64,000 nucleotides of DNA. Origin: Faecalicatena contorta. GTDB lineage: Bacteria > Bacillota > Clostridia > Lachnospirales > Lachnospiraceae. The stretch is from the NCBI RefSeq assembly GCF_003149105.1, contig NZ_QGDS01000001.1, forward strand, positions 387,334 to 451,333, given 5' to 3'. Below, in pieces: positions 54,712 through 63,498 of the stretch; the first letter of the stretch is position 1; each line of letters begins with the position of its first letter. The notes beneath the pieces were generated by a model, which saw only the letters and a program-made list of their open reading frames with translations, searched no databases and was not told the DNA's origin. Made by a program: the position numbers and the translations under genes.

Positions 54712-55481
54712 TAGGGATACTCGCACTTGTTCTTTTCATACTAATACTAGTAGTAGCCGGTGACCGTGGTGCCGTTTCGGTAATGGCACTTACCGGAAAT
54801 ATTATTATATTGTCCCTGGCAGTCATTTTATTAGCCCGCGGCCATTCCCCAATACTGATTACGCTCTTAGCAGGAGGAATTATTAGTTACATTACTTTAG
54901 TCAAGCAGAACGGAAAAAATGTGAAAACAGGGGCAGCATTTCTTGCCACTGCAATTGTAATGCTTCTTCTCATGTTTGCGATTTATAGTATGGTATGGGC
55001 ATCAAAAAGCGGAGGACTGAATGAGATTCAGGCTATGCAGGAAGATGTCATGTATTACTATAGTGTTGATATTCACATCAACATGCTTCATATTGCAGTA
55101 TGCATATATCTGCTCAGTACCCTTGGCGCAGTACTGGATACAACATTATCTATTACTTCATCCGTATATGAAGTGGCAGCCCATAAGCCGGATTTGAGCA
55201 GGAAGGAGTTATATCATTCCGGCCTGCAGATAGGAAAAGAGATCATCGGTACCACCATCAATACACTATTGTTTGCATATTTAGGGGAATCTATTTTACT
55301 ATTTGCTTATCTGAAAATGGGTAAATTTACATTTGAGACAATTCTGAATTCAAAGTTTTTATTTCAGGATGTGGCTGTTATGCTATTTGGTGGAATTGCC
55401 TGCCTGCTGGCAGTTCCTGTTGCATCCATCTGTATTGCATATTTTATCCGGCCTGAAAATATCGTGTTATCTGAGCAATAA
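54708..55481 (+). CDS. YibE/F-family membrane protein (YibF-like)
   Basis: 257 residues, seven membrane helices, with the shared motif LGAVLDTTLSITSSVYEV and KELYHSGLQIGKEIIGTTINTLLFAYLGES. It lacks the N-terminal extracytoplasmic part of its partner. ATGA overlap with the previous gene and AGGAGG (54696-54701) ahead of the start show coupled synthesis; a heteromeric permease is likely. The 65-bp repeat copy 2 begins immediately after its stop. Confidence 0.88.
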   Translation: MIGILALVLFILILVVAGDRGAVSVMALTGNIIILSLAVILLARGHSPILITLLAGGIISYITLVKQNGKNVKTGAAFLATAIVMLLLMFAIYSMVWASKSGGLNEIQAMQEDVMYYYSVDIHINMLHIAVCIYLLSTLGAVLDTTLSITSSVYEVAAHKPDLSRKELYHSGLQIGKEIIGTTINTLLFAYLGESILLFAYLKMGKFTFETILNSKFLFQDVAVMLFGGIACLLAVPVASICIAYFIRPENIVLSEQ

Positions 55482-55482
55482 G

Positions 55483-55547
55483 TAAGTTCTAATCTCCCCC
55501 TCCCTCTACTATATTGGTAATAGACGATATAGTAGAGGGAGTTTTCT
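55483..55547 (+). repeat. 65-bp hairpin repeat, copy 2, abutting a start codon
   Basis: CTCCCTCTACTATAT (about 55499-55513) pairs with ATATAGTAGAGGGAG (55527-55541) perfectly over 15 bp. The 3' arm GAGGGAG is also the Shine-Dalgarno of the gene starting at 55548. It closely matches copy 1 at 49937-50001, including the TAAGTTCTAA start and GTTTTCT end. It may be a terminator for yibF and a translational gate for the next gene. Confidence 0.8.
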
Positions 55548-56798
55548 ATGAAACAAGTATTGGCGGTAATTTTAAGTGCATTCCTATGTATGCAGAATGT
55601 ATATGCGATGCCGGCGAAAGAATATATTGTCTATGAGGATACACAGGAAACGGTTCCAGAAGATACAGCAGAAGCACAGGAAACTGTCGCAGAAAATACC
55701 GGGGATACAGAAACTGCGGGGCCCGAAATCAGCGCACCGTCCGCAATTTTGATGGAGGCTTCTACAGGGGAAGTTATTTATGAGAAAGATGGGGATACAC
55801 CGCGTCCGCCTGCGAGCGTAACAAAGGTTATGACCATGCTGCTGATTTTTGATGCTTTGGAAGCAGGAAAAATCAAATTAGAAGATCAGGTAACCGTTTC
55901 TGAATTTGCTGCTTCTATGGGAGGCTCACAGGTGTTCTTGGAGCCGGGAGAGACGCAGACCGTAGAAACGATGCTCAAATGTATCTCCGTTGCCAGTGCC
56001 AACGATGCATGCGTAGCAATGGCAGAATACATATGCGGCAGTGAAGATGAATTTGTCAGACAGATGAATGAGCGGGCAAAAGGACTTGGAATGGAAAATA
56101 CCAATTTTGTCAACTGCAACGGACTGGATGCTGACGGACATGTAACAAGTGCCAGAGATATTGCCCTAATGTCAAGGGAGCTGATCTTAAAGTACCCGAA
56201 AATCCAGGACTATTGTATGATATGGATGGAGAACATCACCCATACGACAAAAAAAGGGACTTCAGAATTTGGGCTTACGAACACAAACAAGCTGGTCAGA
56301 CAGTATGAGTATGCTACAGGATTAAAAACAGGCTCCACAGGATTGGCAAAATTCTGCGTTTCTGCAACTGCAAAGAAAAATGATATTGAAATGATTGCAG
56401 TTATTATGGCTGCAGAAGACTCCAAAGCCAGATTTAAGGATGCCACAACCCTGTTAAGTTATGGTTTCGGAAAATGCCAGCTCTATAAAGACGAAAACCC
56501 GCAGCAGTTGAAAGATATTGAAGTAAAGGGCGGTGTAGAAGATATGGTGCCCTGTGAATACGCCGATACCTTCCGGTATCTTGATACAACAGGCGCAAAC
56601 CTGGCAGGCATCACAAAAAAAGTAAACATTGCAGAAAGTCTGGAAGCACCTGTGAAAAAGGGAGATGTTGTTGGAAATCTGATATATGAGATGGACGGGA
56701 AAAAAATCGGTAAAGTAGACATTATTGTCTCTAAAAATGTAAAAAAAGCCGGACTAATTGATTACTTCAAGAAAATAATGGAGCAATTCAGGACGTAG
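55548..56798 (+). CDS. D-alanyl-D-alanine carboxypeptidase (S11, DacF-like), first copy
   Basis: 416 residues. Signal peptide (VLAVILSAFLCMQNVYA, about residues 4-20), a Glu/Thr-rich linker, then the penicillin-binding transpeptidase-like domain: SVTK (SxxK) in PPASVTKVMTM, SAN in SVASANDACVAMA and KTG in GLKTGSTGLAKF. The C-terminal PBP5-type domain follows (about 310-400) with a basic/amphipathic end (GLIDYFKKIMEQF). Trims stem peptides in the wall. Translation probably depends on opening the hairpin that holds its Shine-Dalgarno. Confidence 0.94.
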   Translation: MKQVLAVILSAFLCMQNVYAMPAKEYIVYEDTQETVPEDTAEAQETVAENTGDTETAGPEISAPSAILMEASTGEVIYEKDGDTPRPPASVTKVMTMLLIFDALEAGKIKLEDQVTVSEFAASMGGSQVFLEPGETQTVETMLKCISVASANDACVAMAEYICGSEDEFVRQMNERAKGLGMENTNFVNCNGLDADGHVTSARDIALMSRELILKYPKIQDYCMIWMENITHTTKKGTSEFGLTNTNKLVRQYEYATGLKTGSTGLAKFCVSATAKKNDIEMIAVIMAAEDSKARFKDATTLLSYGFGKCQLYKDENPQQLKDIEVKGGVEDMVPCEYADTFRYLDTTGANLAGITKKVNIAESLEAPVKKGDVVGNLIYEMDGKKIGKVDIIVSKNVKKAGLIDYFKKIMEQFRT

Positions 56799-56885
56799 TC
56801 TCTTATTCTCAAAATGAGAATTGTTACTTAAAATAAAAAATTGAATTTACCCTGAAAAAATGGTAGGATAGTATAAGACTATATA

Positions 56886-56912
56886 CTTCTTGAACTACTA
56901 ATGTTCAAGAAG
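56886..56912 (+). repeat. Dispersed palindrome, copy D
   Basis: CTTCTTGAAC (56886-56895), centre TACTAAT, GTTCAAGAAG (56903-56912), perfect 10-bp arms. The A-to-C change at position 4 of the left arm is matched by T-to-G in the right arm relative to copy A. Overlaps TATACT (56882-56887) and lies 50 bp before deoC. Confidence 0.75.
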
Positions 56913-56961
56913 GTAAGGATTGCTGATAAAGGGAAGTTCGATATATAAATGGAGGATAAAA

Positions 56962-57618
56962 ATGGATTTTGCAAAAATGATTGACCATACAATTTTGAAA
57001 GCAGATGCAACAAAGGAAGATGTGAAAAAGCTTTGTATGGAGGCCATGAAATATGGCTTCCATTCTGTCTGTGTGAATTCCAGTTTTGTATATTACTGTG
57101 CACAGCTTTTAAAAGACAGCGAAGTAAAGATATGCACAGTTGTAGGCTTTCCTTTGGGAGCCATGTCCACAGACGGGAAGGTGGGCGAGACACTTTCAGC
57201 GATAGAGGACGGCGCCGGCGAAATTGACATGGTCATCCATGTGGGGATGATTAAAAGCCGGGACTGGGACTATGTAAAGCAGGATATTGCCTCCGTTGTG
57301 GAGGCTGCCGGGGATAGGGCTATTGTAAAGGTAATTCTTGAGACATGCCTTCTCACAGATGATGAAAAAGAATATGCATGCAGAATATGCAAAGAAGCAG
57401 GAGCCGATTTTGTGAAGACATCCACCGGTTTCTCAACAGATGGCGCTACAATAGAGGACGTTGCCCTGCTTCGAAAAACAGTCGGTCCGGTTATGGGAGT
57501 CAAGGCATCCGGCGGAATCCGGACACTGGAGACGGCCCAGGCCATGGTCCGTGCAGGTGCCGACAGACTGGGGACCAGTTCGGGAATTGTAATTGTAAAA
57601 GGAAGCCATCATGATTAA
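56962..57618 (+). CDS. deoC: Deoxyribose-phosphate aldolase
   Basis: 218 residues, class I aldolase cleaving 2-deoxyribose 5-phosphate to glyceraldehyde 3-phosphate and acetaldehyde. [15 protein letters not shown] at the start, [13 protein letters not shown], the Schiff-base lysine K152 in FVKTSTGFS, and [14 protein letters not shown] are diagnostic. ATG 56962 follows GGAGGAT; a start 14 codons upstream is less likely. Overlaps the phosphoesterase gene by 8 bp. The palindrome copy D upstream may be a control site. Confidence 0.96.
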   Translation: MDFAKMIDHTILKADATKEDVKKLCMEAMKYGFHSVCVNSSFVYYCAQLLKDSEVKICTVVGFPLGAMSTDGKVGETLSAIEDGAGEIDMVIHVGMIKSRDWDYVKQDIASVVEAAGDRAIVKVILETCLLTDDEKEYACRICKEAGADFVKTSTGFSTDGATIEDVALLRKTVGPVMGVKASGGIRTLETAQAMVRAGADRLGTSSGIVIVKGSHHD

Positions 57619-58486
57619 AATGATAATCATAGCTGTATTGCTTCTGATTTTCTTCGTAGAAGCAAAACGGGAACTGCACTTTTTTAAAGTTACCCGGTAT
57701 TCTTTGTGTGTACCGAAATTTCACCTGCTGAATACAGAAAAAAAGGTGATTCTGCTGGCAGATTTGCATAACAAGGTATATGGGGACCAGAACAAGGAGT
57801 TATTAGAAGCTATACGCAGGGAAAAGCCGGATCTGATTCTGATTGCAGGGGACATGCTGGTAGGAAAAGAAAGTTACTCCTTCCAGGAGGCACTGAACCT
57901 TATTACCAGGCTTCCGGTCATCTGTCCTGTGTATTATTCTCTTGGAAATCATGAGCAGCGTTTAAAGGAACATCCTCAGAAATACGAGCAGAGTGCATAC
58001 AATAGTTATAAAAAAGCACTTCAAAGCTCAGGTGTCCGTCTTCTGGAAAATAAAACAGAGGAGTTTATGCTGGACAGACTTTGTGTGCGTATATCCGGGC
58101 TGGAGCTTCCTATGAAGACTTATAAAAAGTTCAGGAAACATAAGGTAGCAGCAGAGGACATCTGCAGTTGTATACAACAATCAGATCAAAGAAAATACAA
58201 TATACTGCTTGCCCACAATCCGGTCTTTTTTCCGGCTTATAAGGAGTGGGGTGCTGATTTGACCGTGTCGGGACATTTGCATGGGGGCATTATACGTATT
58301 CCCGGCCTTGGAGGGATTATTACGCCTCAGGCTGTGCTGTTCCCCAAGTATTCAGGTGAAATGACTCAGGAAGGGAATCAGGCCATCGCGGTGAGCAAGG
58401 GGCTGGGCACCCACACAATTAATTTGCGTTTCTGTAATTATGCGGAAATTGTCGTCATCAGCCTGCAGCCTTTTACAAAAGAATAA
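57611..58486 (+). CDS. Membrane-anchored metallophosphoesterase (YkuE-like)
   Basis: 291 residues. N-terminal helix ([15 protein letters not shown]), then the calcineurin-like motifs: DLHNK in [27 protein letters not shown] and the GHLHGG block. The order and the anchor match YkuE-type phosphodiesterases, which may act on UDP-sugars or envelope lipids; substrate not readable. Overlaps deoC by 8 bp, so co-transcribed. The anchor and active site suggest action at the membrane. Confidence 0.9.
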   Translation: MIKMIIIAVLLLIFFVEAKRELHFFKVTRYSLCVPKFHLLNTEKKVILLADLHNKVYGDQNKELLEAIRREKPDLILIAGDMLVGKESYSFQEALNLITRLPVICPVYYSLGNHEQRLKEHPQKYEQSAYNSYKKALQSSGVRLLENKTEEFMLDRLCVRISGLELPMKTYKKFRKHKVAAEDICSCIQQSDQRKYNILLAHNPVFFPAYKEWGADLTVSGHLHGGIIRIPGLGGIITPQAVLFPKYSGEMTQEGNQAIAVSKGLGTHTINLRFCNYAEIVVISLQPFTKE

Positions 58487-58524
58487 GAATGTCTTGTGCA
58501 AGCTTACGATGCATAAATATAGAA

Positions 58525-58615
58525 ACATCCATGTCACTAAGGCGTGAAAGAACCCCGCCTAAGTCAACAGGATGTACTTTGTATCTAAGGCTTGAAAATA
58601 CCAAGTCTAAGATAC
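58525..58615. repeat. Tandem hairpins related to the MITE-like interior
   Basis: First hairpin: ACATCC (58525-58530) with GGATGT (58570-58575), inner CTAAGGCG against CGCCTAAG. Second: GTATCTAAGGCTTG (58581-58594) with CAAGTCTAAGATAC (58602-58615). Both modules resemble the interior of the 42208-42400 element on the minus strand (AACATCCATGTGACTAAGG and CTAAGACTTG...CCAAGCCTAAG). Placed just upstream of scpA. Confidence 0.6.
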
Positions 58616-58635
58616 ATAAGTAGGAGAGGGAAAGT

Positions 58636-59400
58636 ATGGGAATACCAGTAAAATTAGAAGTGTTTGAAGGTCCTTTGGACCTTCTGCTACATTTAATTGA
58701 TAAAAATAAAATAGATATTTACGATATCCCCATTGTAGATATTACGGCCCAATACATGGAGTACATCCGCGGCATGCAGAAGGAAGATCTGAATGTCATG
58801 AGTGAATTTCTTGTAATGGCTGTTACTCTGCTGGATATCAAGTGCAGAATGCTTTTGCCCAAAGAGGTAAATGAGGACGGAGAGGAAGAGGACCCCCGGC
58901 AGGAGCTGGTAGAACAGCTTCTTCAGTACAAAATGTATAAATATATGGCTTATGAGTTAAAAGACAGACACCTTAATGCAGACCAGGTCCTATATAAGGC
59001 ACCTACGGTTCCTGCGGAAGTAATGGAGTATGTGGAGCCTGTGGATATAGGTCTGCTTTTAGCTGACCTGACCTTAAAACAATTGAATCAGGTTTTTCAG
59101 GATGTCATGAAACGCAAAGAAGATAAAATAGATCCGGTAAGAAGTAAATTCGGCAAAATTGAAAAAGAAGAAGTTCCTCTCCCTTTGAAGTTGTCCTATG
59201 TGGAAAATTATGCCCGTTCTCATCAAAAATTCAGCTTCCGCCAGCTTCTTGAAGAGCAGAAGAGTAAAATGCATATCGTAGTAACCTTCCTGGCAGTTCT
59301 GGAGTTAATGAAGCTGGGGACAATTCGGGTAGAACAGGAGGAAATATGCGGAGATATCATGATTGAGTGCGGCAAGCCCACTCTTGACCCGCTAAGTTGA
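58636..59400 (+). CDS. scpA: Segregation and condensation protein A
   Basis: 254 residues. ScpA is the kleisin of the SMC-ScpA-ScpB condensin. It begins VKLEVFEGPLDLLLHLIDKN and has the ITAQYMEYI and LLDIKCRMLLPKE blocks typical of ScpA, with an acidic middle and the C-terminal winged helix FRQLLEEQKSKMHIVVTFLAVLELMKLG. GGAGAGGG is the ribosome site. Followed by scpB. Confidence 0.97.
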   Translation: MGIPVKLEVFEGPLDLLLHLIDKNKIDIYDIPIVDITAQYMEYIRGMQKEDLNVMSEFLVMAVTLLDIKCRMLLPKEVNEDGEEEDPRQELVEQLLQYKMYKYMAYELKDRHLNADQVLYKAPTVPAEVMEYVEPVDIGLLLADLTLKQLNQVFQDVMKRKEDKIDPVRSKFGKIEKEEVPLPLKLSYVENYARSHQKFSFRQLLEEQKSKMHIVVTFLAVLELMKLGTIRVEQEEICGDIMIECGKPTLDPLS

Positions 59401-59417
59401 AAAGGATGGAAATAGAT

Positions 59418-59987
59418 ATGGAAATAGAAAAACTGCAAGGTATTATCGAAGCAATTCTTTTTACAATGGGGGAGTCTGTGGAGCTTTCCAAAATTGCGGC
59501 GGTAATAGGACATGATGATAATACAGCCAGGAAAATCATTTATAATATGATGGATAAATATGAGAGGGAGGACAGGGGAGTCCGTATCATTGAACTGGAC
59601 AATTCCTTCCAGATGTGCACGAAAAGGGAAATGTATGAATATCTCATACAAATTGCCCGGCAGCCGAAAAAGTATGTCCTGACAGATGTTCTTTTGGAAA
59701 CCCTTTCTATTGTAGCCTATAAACAGCCCGTCACAAAACTGGAAATTGAAAAAATACGGGGAGTAAAATCAGACCACGCCGTAAATAAACTGGTGGAGTA
59801 TGGACTCGCGGAAGAAGTGGGACGAATGGATGCCCCCGGCAGGCCGCTGCTGTTTGGAACAACGGAAGAATTCCTCCGCAGATTTAGTATTCAGTCACTG
59901 GACGAGCTGCCCACAATCAATCCGGAACAGGTAGAGCATTTTAAAGAAGAGGCAGAGGATGAGATACAGTTAAAGCTGGATGTCTGA
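59418..59987 (+). CDS. scpB: Segregation and condensation protein B
   Basis: 189 residues with two winged-helix domains: EKLQGIIEAILFTMGESVELS at the start and VLLETLSIVAYKQPVTKLEIEKIRGVKSD, AEEVGRMDAPGRPLLFGTTEEFLRRF at the end, diagnostic of ScpB. Starts at ATG 59418 with AAGGATGG upstream; ATG 59406 or TTG 59397 (overlapping scpA) are alternatives. Partner of ScpA in the condensin complex. Confidence 0.96.
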   Translation: MEIEKLQGIIEAILFTMGESVELSKIAAVIGHDDNTARKIIYNMMDKYEREDRGVRIIELDNSFQMCTKREMYEYLIQIARQPKKYVLTDVLLETLSIVAYKQPVTKLEIEKIRGVKSDHAVNKLVEYGLAEEVGRMDAPGRPLLFGTTEEFLRRFSIQSLDELPTINPEQVEHFKEEAEDEIQLKLDV

Positions 59988-60086
59988 TGAAATGCTTGTT
60001 TATAGCCAAACTGCAAGAAATGTGGTTCTACCCGGATAGGTTTCTACATAAATACTAATAATATCGTATGTTGTGGAGTGCGCAGC

Positions 60087-61340
60087 ATGACTAAAAAGGC
60101 AAGAAGCAGGAAAAAGAATAGAATTACGGCACTTCTTCTAATCTGCTGTATCACATTTTTTACAGGACTTCCCGGCATGAAAATGCAAATGCAGGAGGTC
60201 CGGGCAGAGACAGAAGAACCAGAAAACTTATACGCCCAGTCGGCAGTCCTGATGGATGCGGACAGCGGGCGTATTTTATTTTCAAAAAATGGACAGCAGG
60301 AGAAGGCTATGGCCAGCACAACGAAGATTATGACCTGTATTCTGGCCCTGGAATATGGGAAGCTGGATGATGAAATGACAGTCAGCGCTTACGCGGCATC
60401 CCAGCCTAAGGTACATCTTGGAGTGAAAAAGGGGGAGAAACTGCGTCTCAGAGATTTGTTATATTCTCTTATGCTGGAATCCCATAATGATTCGGCTGTT
60501 ATTATTGCGGAAAATATCGGAAAAAGTGTGGAAGGCTTTGCAGATATGATGAACGCAAAAGCAAAAGAACTGGGATGCCGGAATACATATTTCATCACAC
60601 CAAACGGTCTTGATGCGGCAGACGAAAATGGAAGCCATCATACCACCGCAGAAGATCTGGCAAGAATCATGAAGTACTGTATTATGGAGTCACCCCGGAA
60701 GGATATGTTTCTGGAGATTACGAAAACAGCCAATTACCAGTTTACAGACTGCTCCGGAAAGCGTTCCTACTCCTGCACAAACCACAATGCATTTTTGCAG
60801 ATGATGGACGGAGCACTCTCAGGCAAGACAGGATTCACAGGCGATGCGGGCTATTGTTATGTGGGTGCATTGGAAAGGGATGGAAGAACTTTTATTGTAA
60901 CGCTGCTTGCCTGTGGATGGCCAAATAACAAAAGCTATAAATGGTCGGATACGAAAACACTCATGAATTATGGACTGGAGCGTTATCAATATCAAAACAT
61001 CTGGCAGGATGTAGAACCAGGCACTTTGAAGGTTTATAACGGAATTGACAGTCAATCTCCTTTTGAAACAGAAACTGAAATTCCGCTTACTGTAGTGGGT
61101 GAAGACAAGGAATGGAAAATGCTTCTGAAGGATAATGAAAAAGTGGAAATGCAATGGAAAAAGGAGGAAGCAGCAGAAGCTCCCATTAAAAAAGGACAGA
61201 AAGTAGGCGAGATACAATATACACTGAATGGAGAACAATTAAAAACTTATGATATTACTGCGCAATGCAGCATACCCGAAAAGACTGGAAAATGGTATAT
61301 AAAAACAGTTTTTGGTATGTATTTCCTAAAAGATATTTAG
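60087..61340 (+). CDS. D-alanyl-D-alanine carboxypeptidase (S11), second copy
   Basis: 417 residues from ATG 60087 (GTG 60078 possible). Signal peptide (ALLLICCITFFTGLPG), SxxK as STTK in AMASTTKIMTC, SHN in LMLESHNDSAV, KTG in SGKTGFTGDAGYCYVG, then a C-terminal beta domain (about 310-395) and a hydrophobic end (WYIKTVFGMYFL). Similar to spore or vegetative DacB/DacF enzymes. Distinct from the copy at 55548: shorter linker, SHN rather than SAN. Follows scpB by 100 bp, possibly its own unit. Confidence 0.93.
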   Translation: MTKKARSRKKNRITALLLICCITFFTGLPGMKMQMQEVRAETEEPENLYAQSAVLMDADSGRILFSKNGQQEKAMASTTKIMTCILALEYGKLDDEMTVSAYAASQPKVHLGVKKGEKLRLRDLLYSLMLESHNDSAVIIAENIGKSVEGFADMMNAKAKELGCRNTYFITPNGLDAADENGSHHTTAEDLARIMKYCIMESPRKDMFLEITKTANYQFTDCSGKRSYSCTNHNAFLQMMDGALSGKTGFTGDAGYCYVGALERDGRTFIVTLLACGWPNNKSYKWSDTKTLMNYGLERYQYQNIWQDVEPGTLKVYNGIDSQSPFETETEIPLTVVGEDKEWKMLLKDNEKVEMQWKKEEAAEAPIKKGQKVGEIQYTLNGEQLKTYDITAQCSIPEKTGKWYIKTVFGMYFLKDI

Positions 61341-61375
61341 TTAAATTAAAATATATCAATAAAAATGATTAATTT

Positions 61376-61393
61376 TGTCACTGGTTAATGACA
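61376..61393 (+). promoter_or_regulatory. Inverted repeat upstream of the LeuA-AraC gene
   Basis: TGTCA (61376-61380), 8 nt, TGACA (61389-61393). The left half overlaps a TTGTCA -35-like hexamer (61375-61380) with TTATGT 18 bp downstream. Candidate operator; the start codon is at 61464. Confidence 0.45.
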
Positions 61394-61463
61394 GCTTCTT
61401 ATGTTACTATGGGGGAAGATAAAAAAAGACAATTAGTTTGATGAAATATAAGGAGATGTCATC

Positions 61464-63452
61464 ATGAGAAATTTTGAGAAATATAAGAAGATGTATTTCA
61501 TGCCGCCAAAGCCCGCTTTTGATTGGGTGAAAAAGGATTCCATCACTGCCCCTCCAATATGGTGCAGCGTAGATTTGAGAGATGGAAATCAGGCTTTGAT
61601 AGAACCTATGGGACTGGACGAAAAGATTGAATTTTTCCAGCTTTTGCTGGATGTGGGATTTAAGGAAATTGAAGTTGGCTTCCCGGCAGCTTCTGAGACA
61701 GAATACCAGTTTTTGAGAACTCTTATTGAGCAGAATATGATTCCTGAGGATGTAACAATCCAGGTTCTGACACAGGCCAGGGAACATATCATCAGAAGAA
61801 CCTTTGAGGCAGTAAAAGGTGCCCCCCATGCGGTAGTACATGTTTATAATTCTACATCCATTGCCCAGAGGGAGCAGGTATTTAAAAAGACTCCGGAAGA
61901 AATCAAAAAAATTGCAGTTGATGGGGCAAAACTGCTGAAAAAGCTGGCAGAAGAGACAGAAGGAAACTTTACCTTCCAATATAGCCCGGAAAGTTTTCCG
62001 GGGACAGAGGTTGAGTATGCACTGGATGTATGTAATGCAGTTCTTGATATATGGAAACCTTCCAAGGAGAACAAGGCCATCATTAATCTTCCCACTACTG
62101 TAGAAATAGCTATGCCTCATGTATTTGCCAGTCAGGTGGAATATTTCCATAAGAATCTCCTGTATAGGGAAAATGTATTGCTTTCCCTTCATCCCCATAA
62201 TGACAGAGGTAGCGGTGTCAGCGATGCCGAGCTGGGAATTCTTGCAGGAGCCGACCGTATAGAAGGTACACTTTTTGGAAACGGAGAAAGAACCGGTAAT
62301 GCGGATATTATCACCCTTGCAATGAATATGTTCTCCCACGGCGTAGATCCAAAACTGGACTTTTCTAATATGGGCGAAATATGTGAGGTGTATGAAAGAC
62401 TCACAGGAATGGAAGTATCTCCGCGCCAGCCTTATGCGGGAGATTTGGTATTTACTGCTTTTTCAGGCTCCCACCAGGATGCAATTGCCAAAGGAATGTT
62501 GTGGAGAGAGGAAAAGCGGGATAGTCACTGGACAGTACCTTATCTTCCAATTGATCCCAAGGATGTAGGCAGGAGATATGATTCTGACGTAATAAGGATT
62601 AACAGCCAGTCTGGCAAGGGCGGGGTTAATTACATACTAAAGCAGAATTTTGGTATCAACCTTCCGGATAAGATGAAAGAAGAAGTGGGGTATATTGTAA
62701 AGGATGTCTCAGATAAGGCCCATAAGGAGCTGAGTCCGGACTGGATTTATCAAATTTTTGAAGATAATTATATTACTGTAAAACCAGTCTTTACAGTAGA
62801 TGAGTGTCACTATAAACAAGAAAACGGTATTTTGGCAGAAGCTGTCATTCACCACGCAAGTGCTGACCGGGTGATTACAGGCGTGGGGAATGGCCGCCTG
62901 GATGCAGTAAGCAATGCAATCAAACATTATTTTGACATTAATTATGAGCTGGCATTTTACGAGGAACATTCCCTGACGAAAGGCTCTTCCTCTAAAGCGG
63001 TTGCTTATGTAGGGGTAGTGTACAATAAAAAGAAATACTGGGGTGTAGGTATTGATGCAGATATTATTAAAGCATCTGTGGAAGCATTGGTTGTAGCTGT
63101 CAACAAAATCGACGAGATTAAGAATTCTGAGAGTTGTAAAGATGAGAGATTATTAGAAATTACAAATTATCTTTATGCAAATTACAAGGATGTGACCCTG
63201 GATGATTTATCTGAAAAGTTTTTCCTTACCAAACCTTATTTGTCAAAATACATTAAAGAAAAATCCGGGATGACTTTTGGGGATACCTTAAAGGAAATAC
63301 GGATGAAAAAGGCACGGGCAATGCTAAAGAGCAATAATACAACGGTAGAAAGTATTGCTGAATCGGTGGGATATCAAAACGTAGAGCATTTCAACAGAGT
63401 GTTTAAGAAAATGTATCATATGACCCCTGTACAGTTTAGAAACCGAAGATAA
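61464..63452 (+). CDS. leuA: 2-isopropylmalate synthase with C-terminal AraC-type DNA-binding domain
   Basis: 662 residues. Residues 1-545 are a complete LeuA: catalytic DLRDGNQ (R39, D40), metal ligands in [22 protein letters not shown] and a LeuA-dimer/regulatory domain with [12 protein letters not shown]. Residues 560-662 are an AraC/XylS helix-turn-helix domain: [20 protein letters not shown] (first HTH) and [20 protein letters not shown] followed by [17 protein letters not shown] (second). The frame is continuous, with no stop or frameshift at the joint (63120-63141). A normal LeuA ends near 555. Start ATG 61464 has AAGGAGATG. No leuBCD next door. Confidence 0.93.
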   Translation: MRNFEKYKKMYFMPPKPAFDWVKKDSITAPPIWCSVDLRDGNQALIEPMGLDEKIEFFQLLLDVGFKEIEVGFPAASETEYQFLRTLIEQNMIPEDVTIQVLTQAREHIIRRTFEAVKGAPHAVVHVYNSTSIAQREQVFKKTPEEIKKIAVDGAKLLKKLAEETEGNFTFQYSPESFPGTEVEYALDVCNAVLDIWKPSKENKAIINLPTTVEIAMPHVFASQVEYFHKNLLYRENVLLSLHPHNDRGSGVSDAELGILAGADRIEGTLFGNGERTGNADIITLAMNMFSHGVDPKLDFSNMGEICEVYERLTGMEVSPRQPYAGDLVFTAFSGSHQDAIAKGMLWREEKRDSHWTVPYLPIDPKDVGRRYDSDVIRINSQSGKGGVNYILKQNFGINLPDKMKEEVGYIVKDVSDKAHKELSPDWIYQIFEDNYITVKPVFTVDECHYKQENGILAEAVIHHASADRVITGVGNGRLDAVSNAIKHYFDINYELAFYEEHSLTKGSSSKAVAYVGVVYNKKKYWGVGIDADIIKASVEALVVAVNKIDEIKNSESCKDERLLEITNYLYANYKDVTLDDLSEKFFLTKPYLSKYIKEKSGMTFGDTLKEIRMKKARAMLKSNNTTVESIAESVGYQNVEHFNRVFKKMYHMTPVQFRNRR

Positions 63453-63457
63453 AAAGA

Positions 63458-63482
63458 ACCGGTGCAGTAATGCTGCACCGGT
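63458..63482. terminator. Bidirectional terminator between leuA and the POT gene
   Basis: ACCGGTGCAG (63458-63467), loop TAATG, CTGCACCGGT (63473-63482). Perfect 10-bp stem; on the minus strand it is followed by TTCTTTTT. Confidence 0.85.
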
Positions 63483-63498
63483 CCACTTTATTTTAATA

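Noticed and set aside
61407..62339. 310-codon minus-strand frame opposite leuA
   Set aside because: Mirror of a strongly coding frame; Cys/Phe/Leu-rich composition with no motif and no ribosome site.
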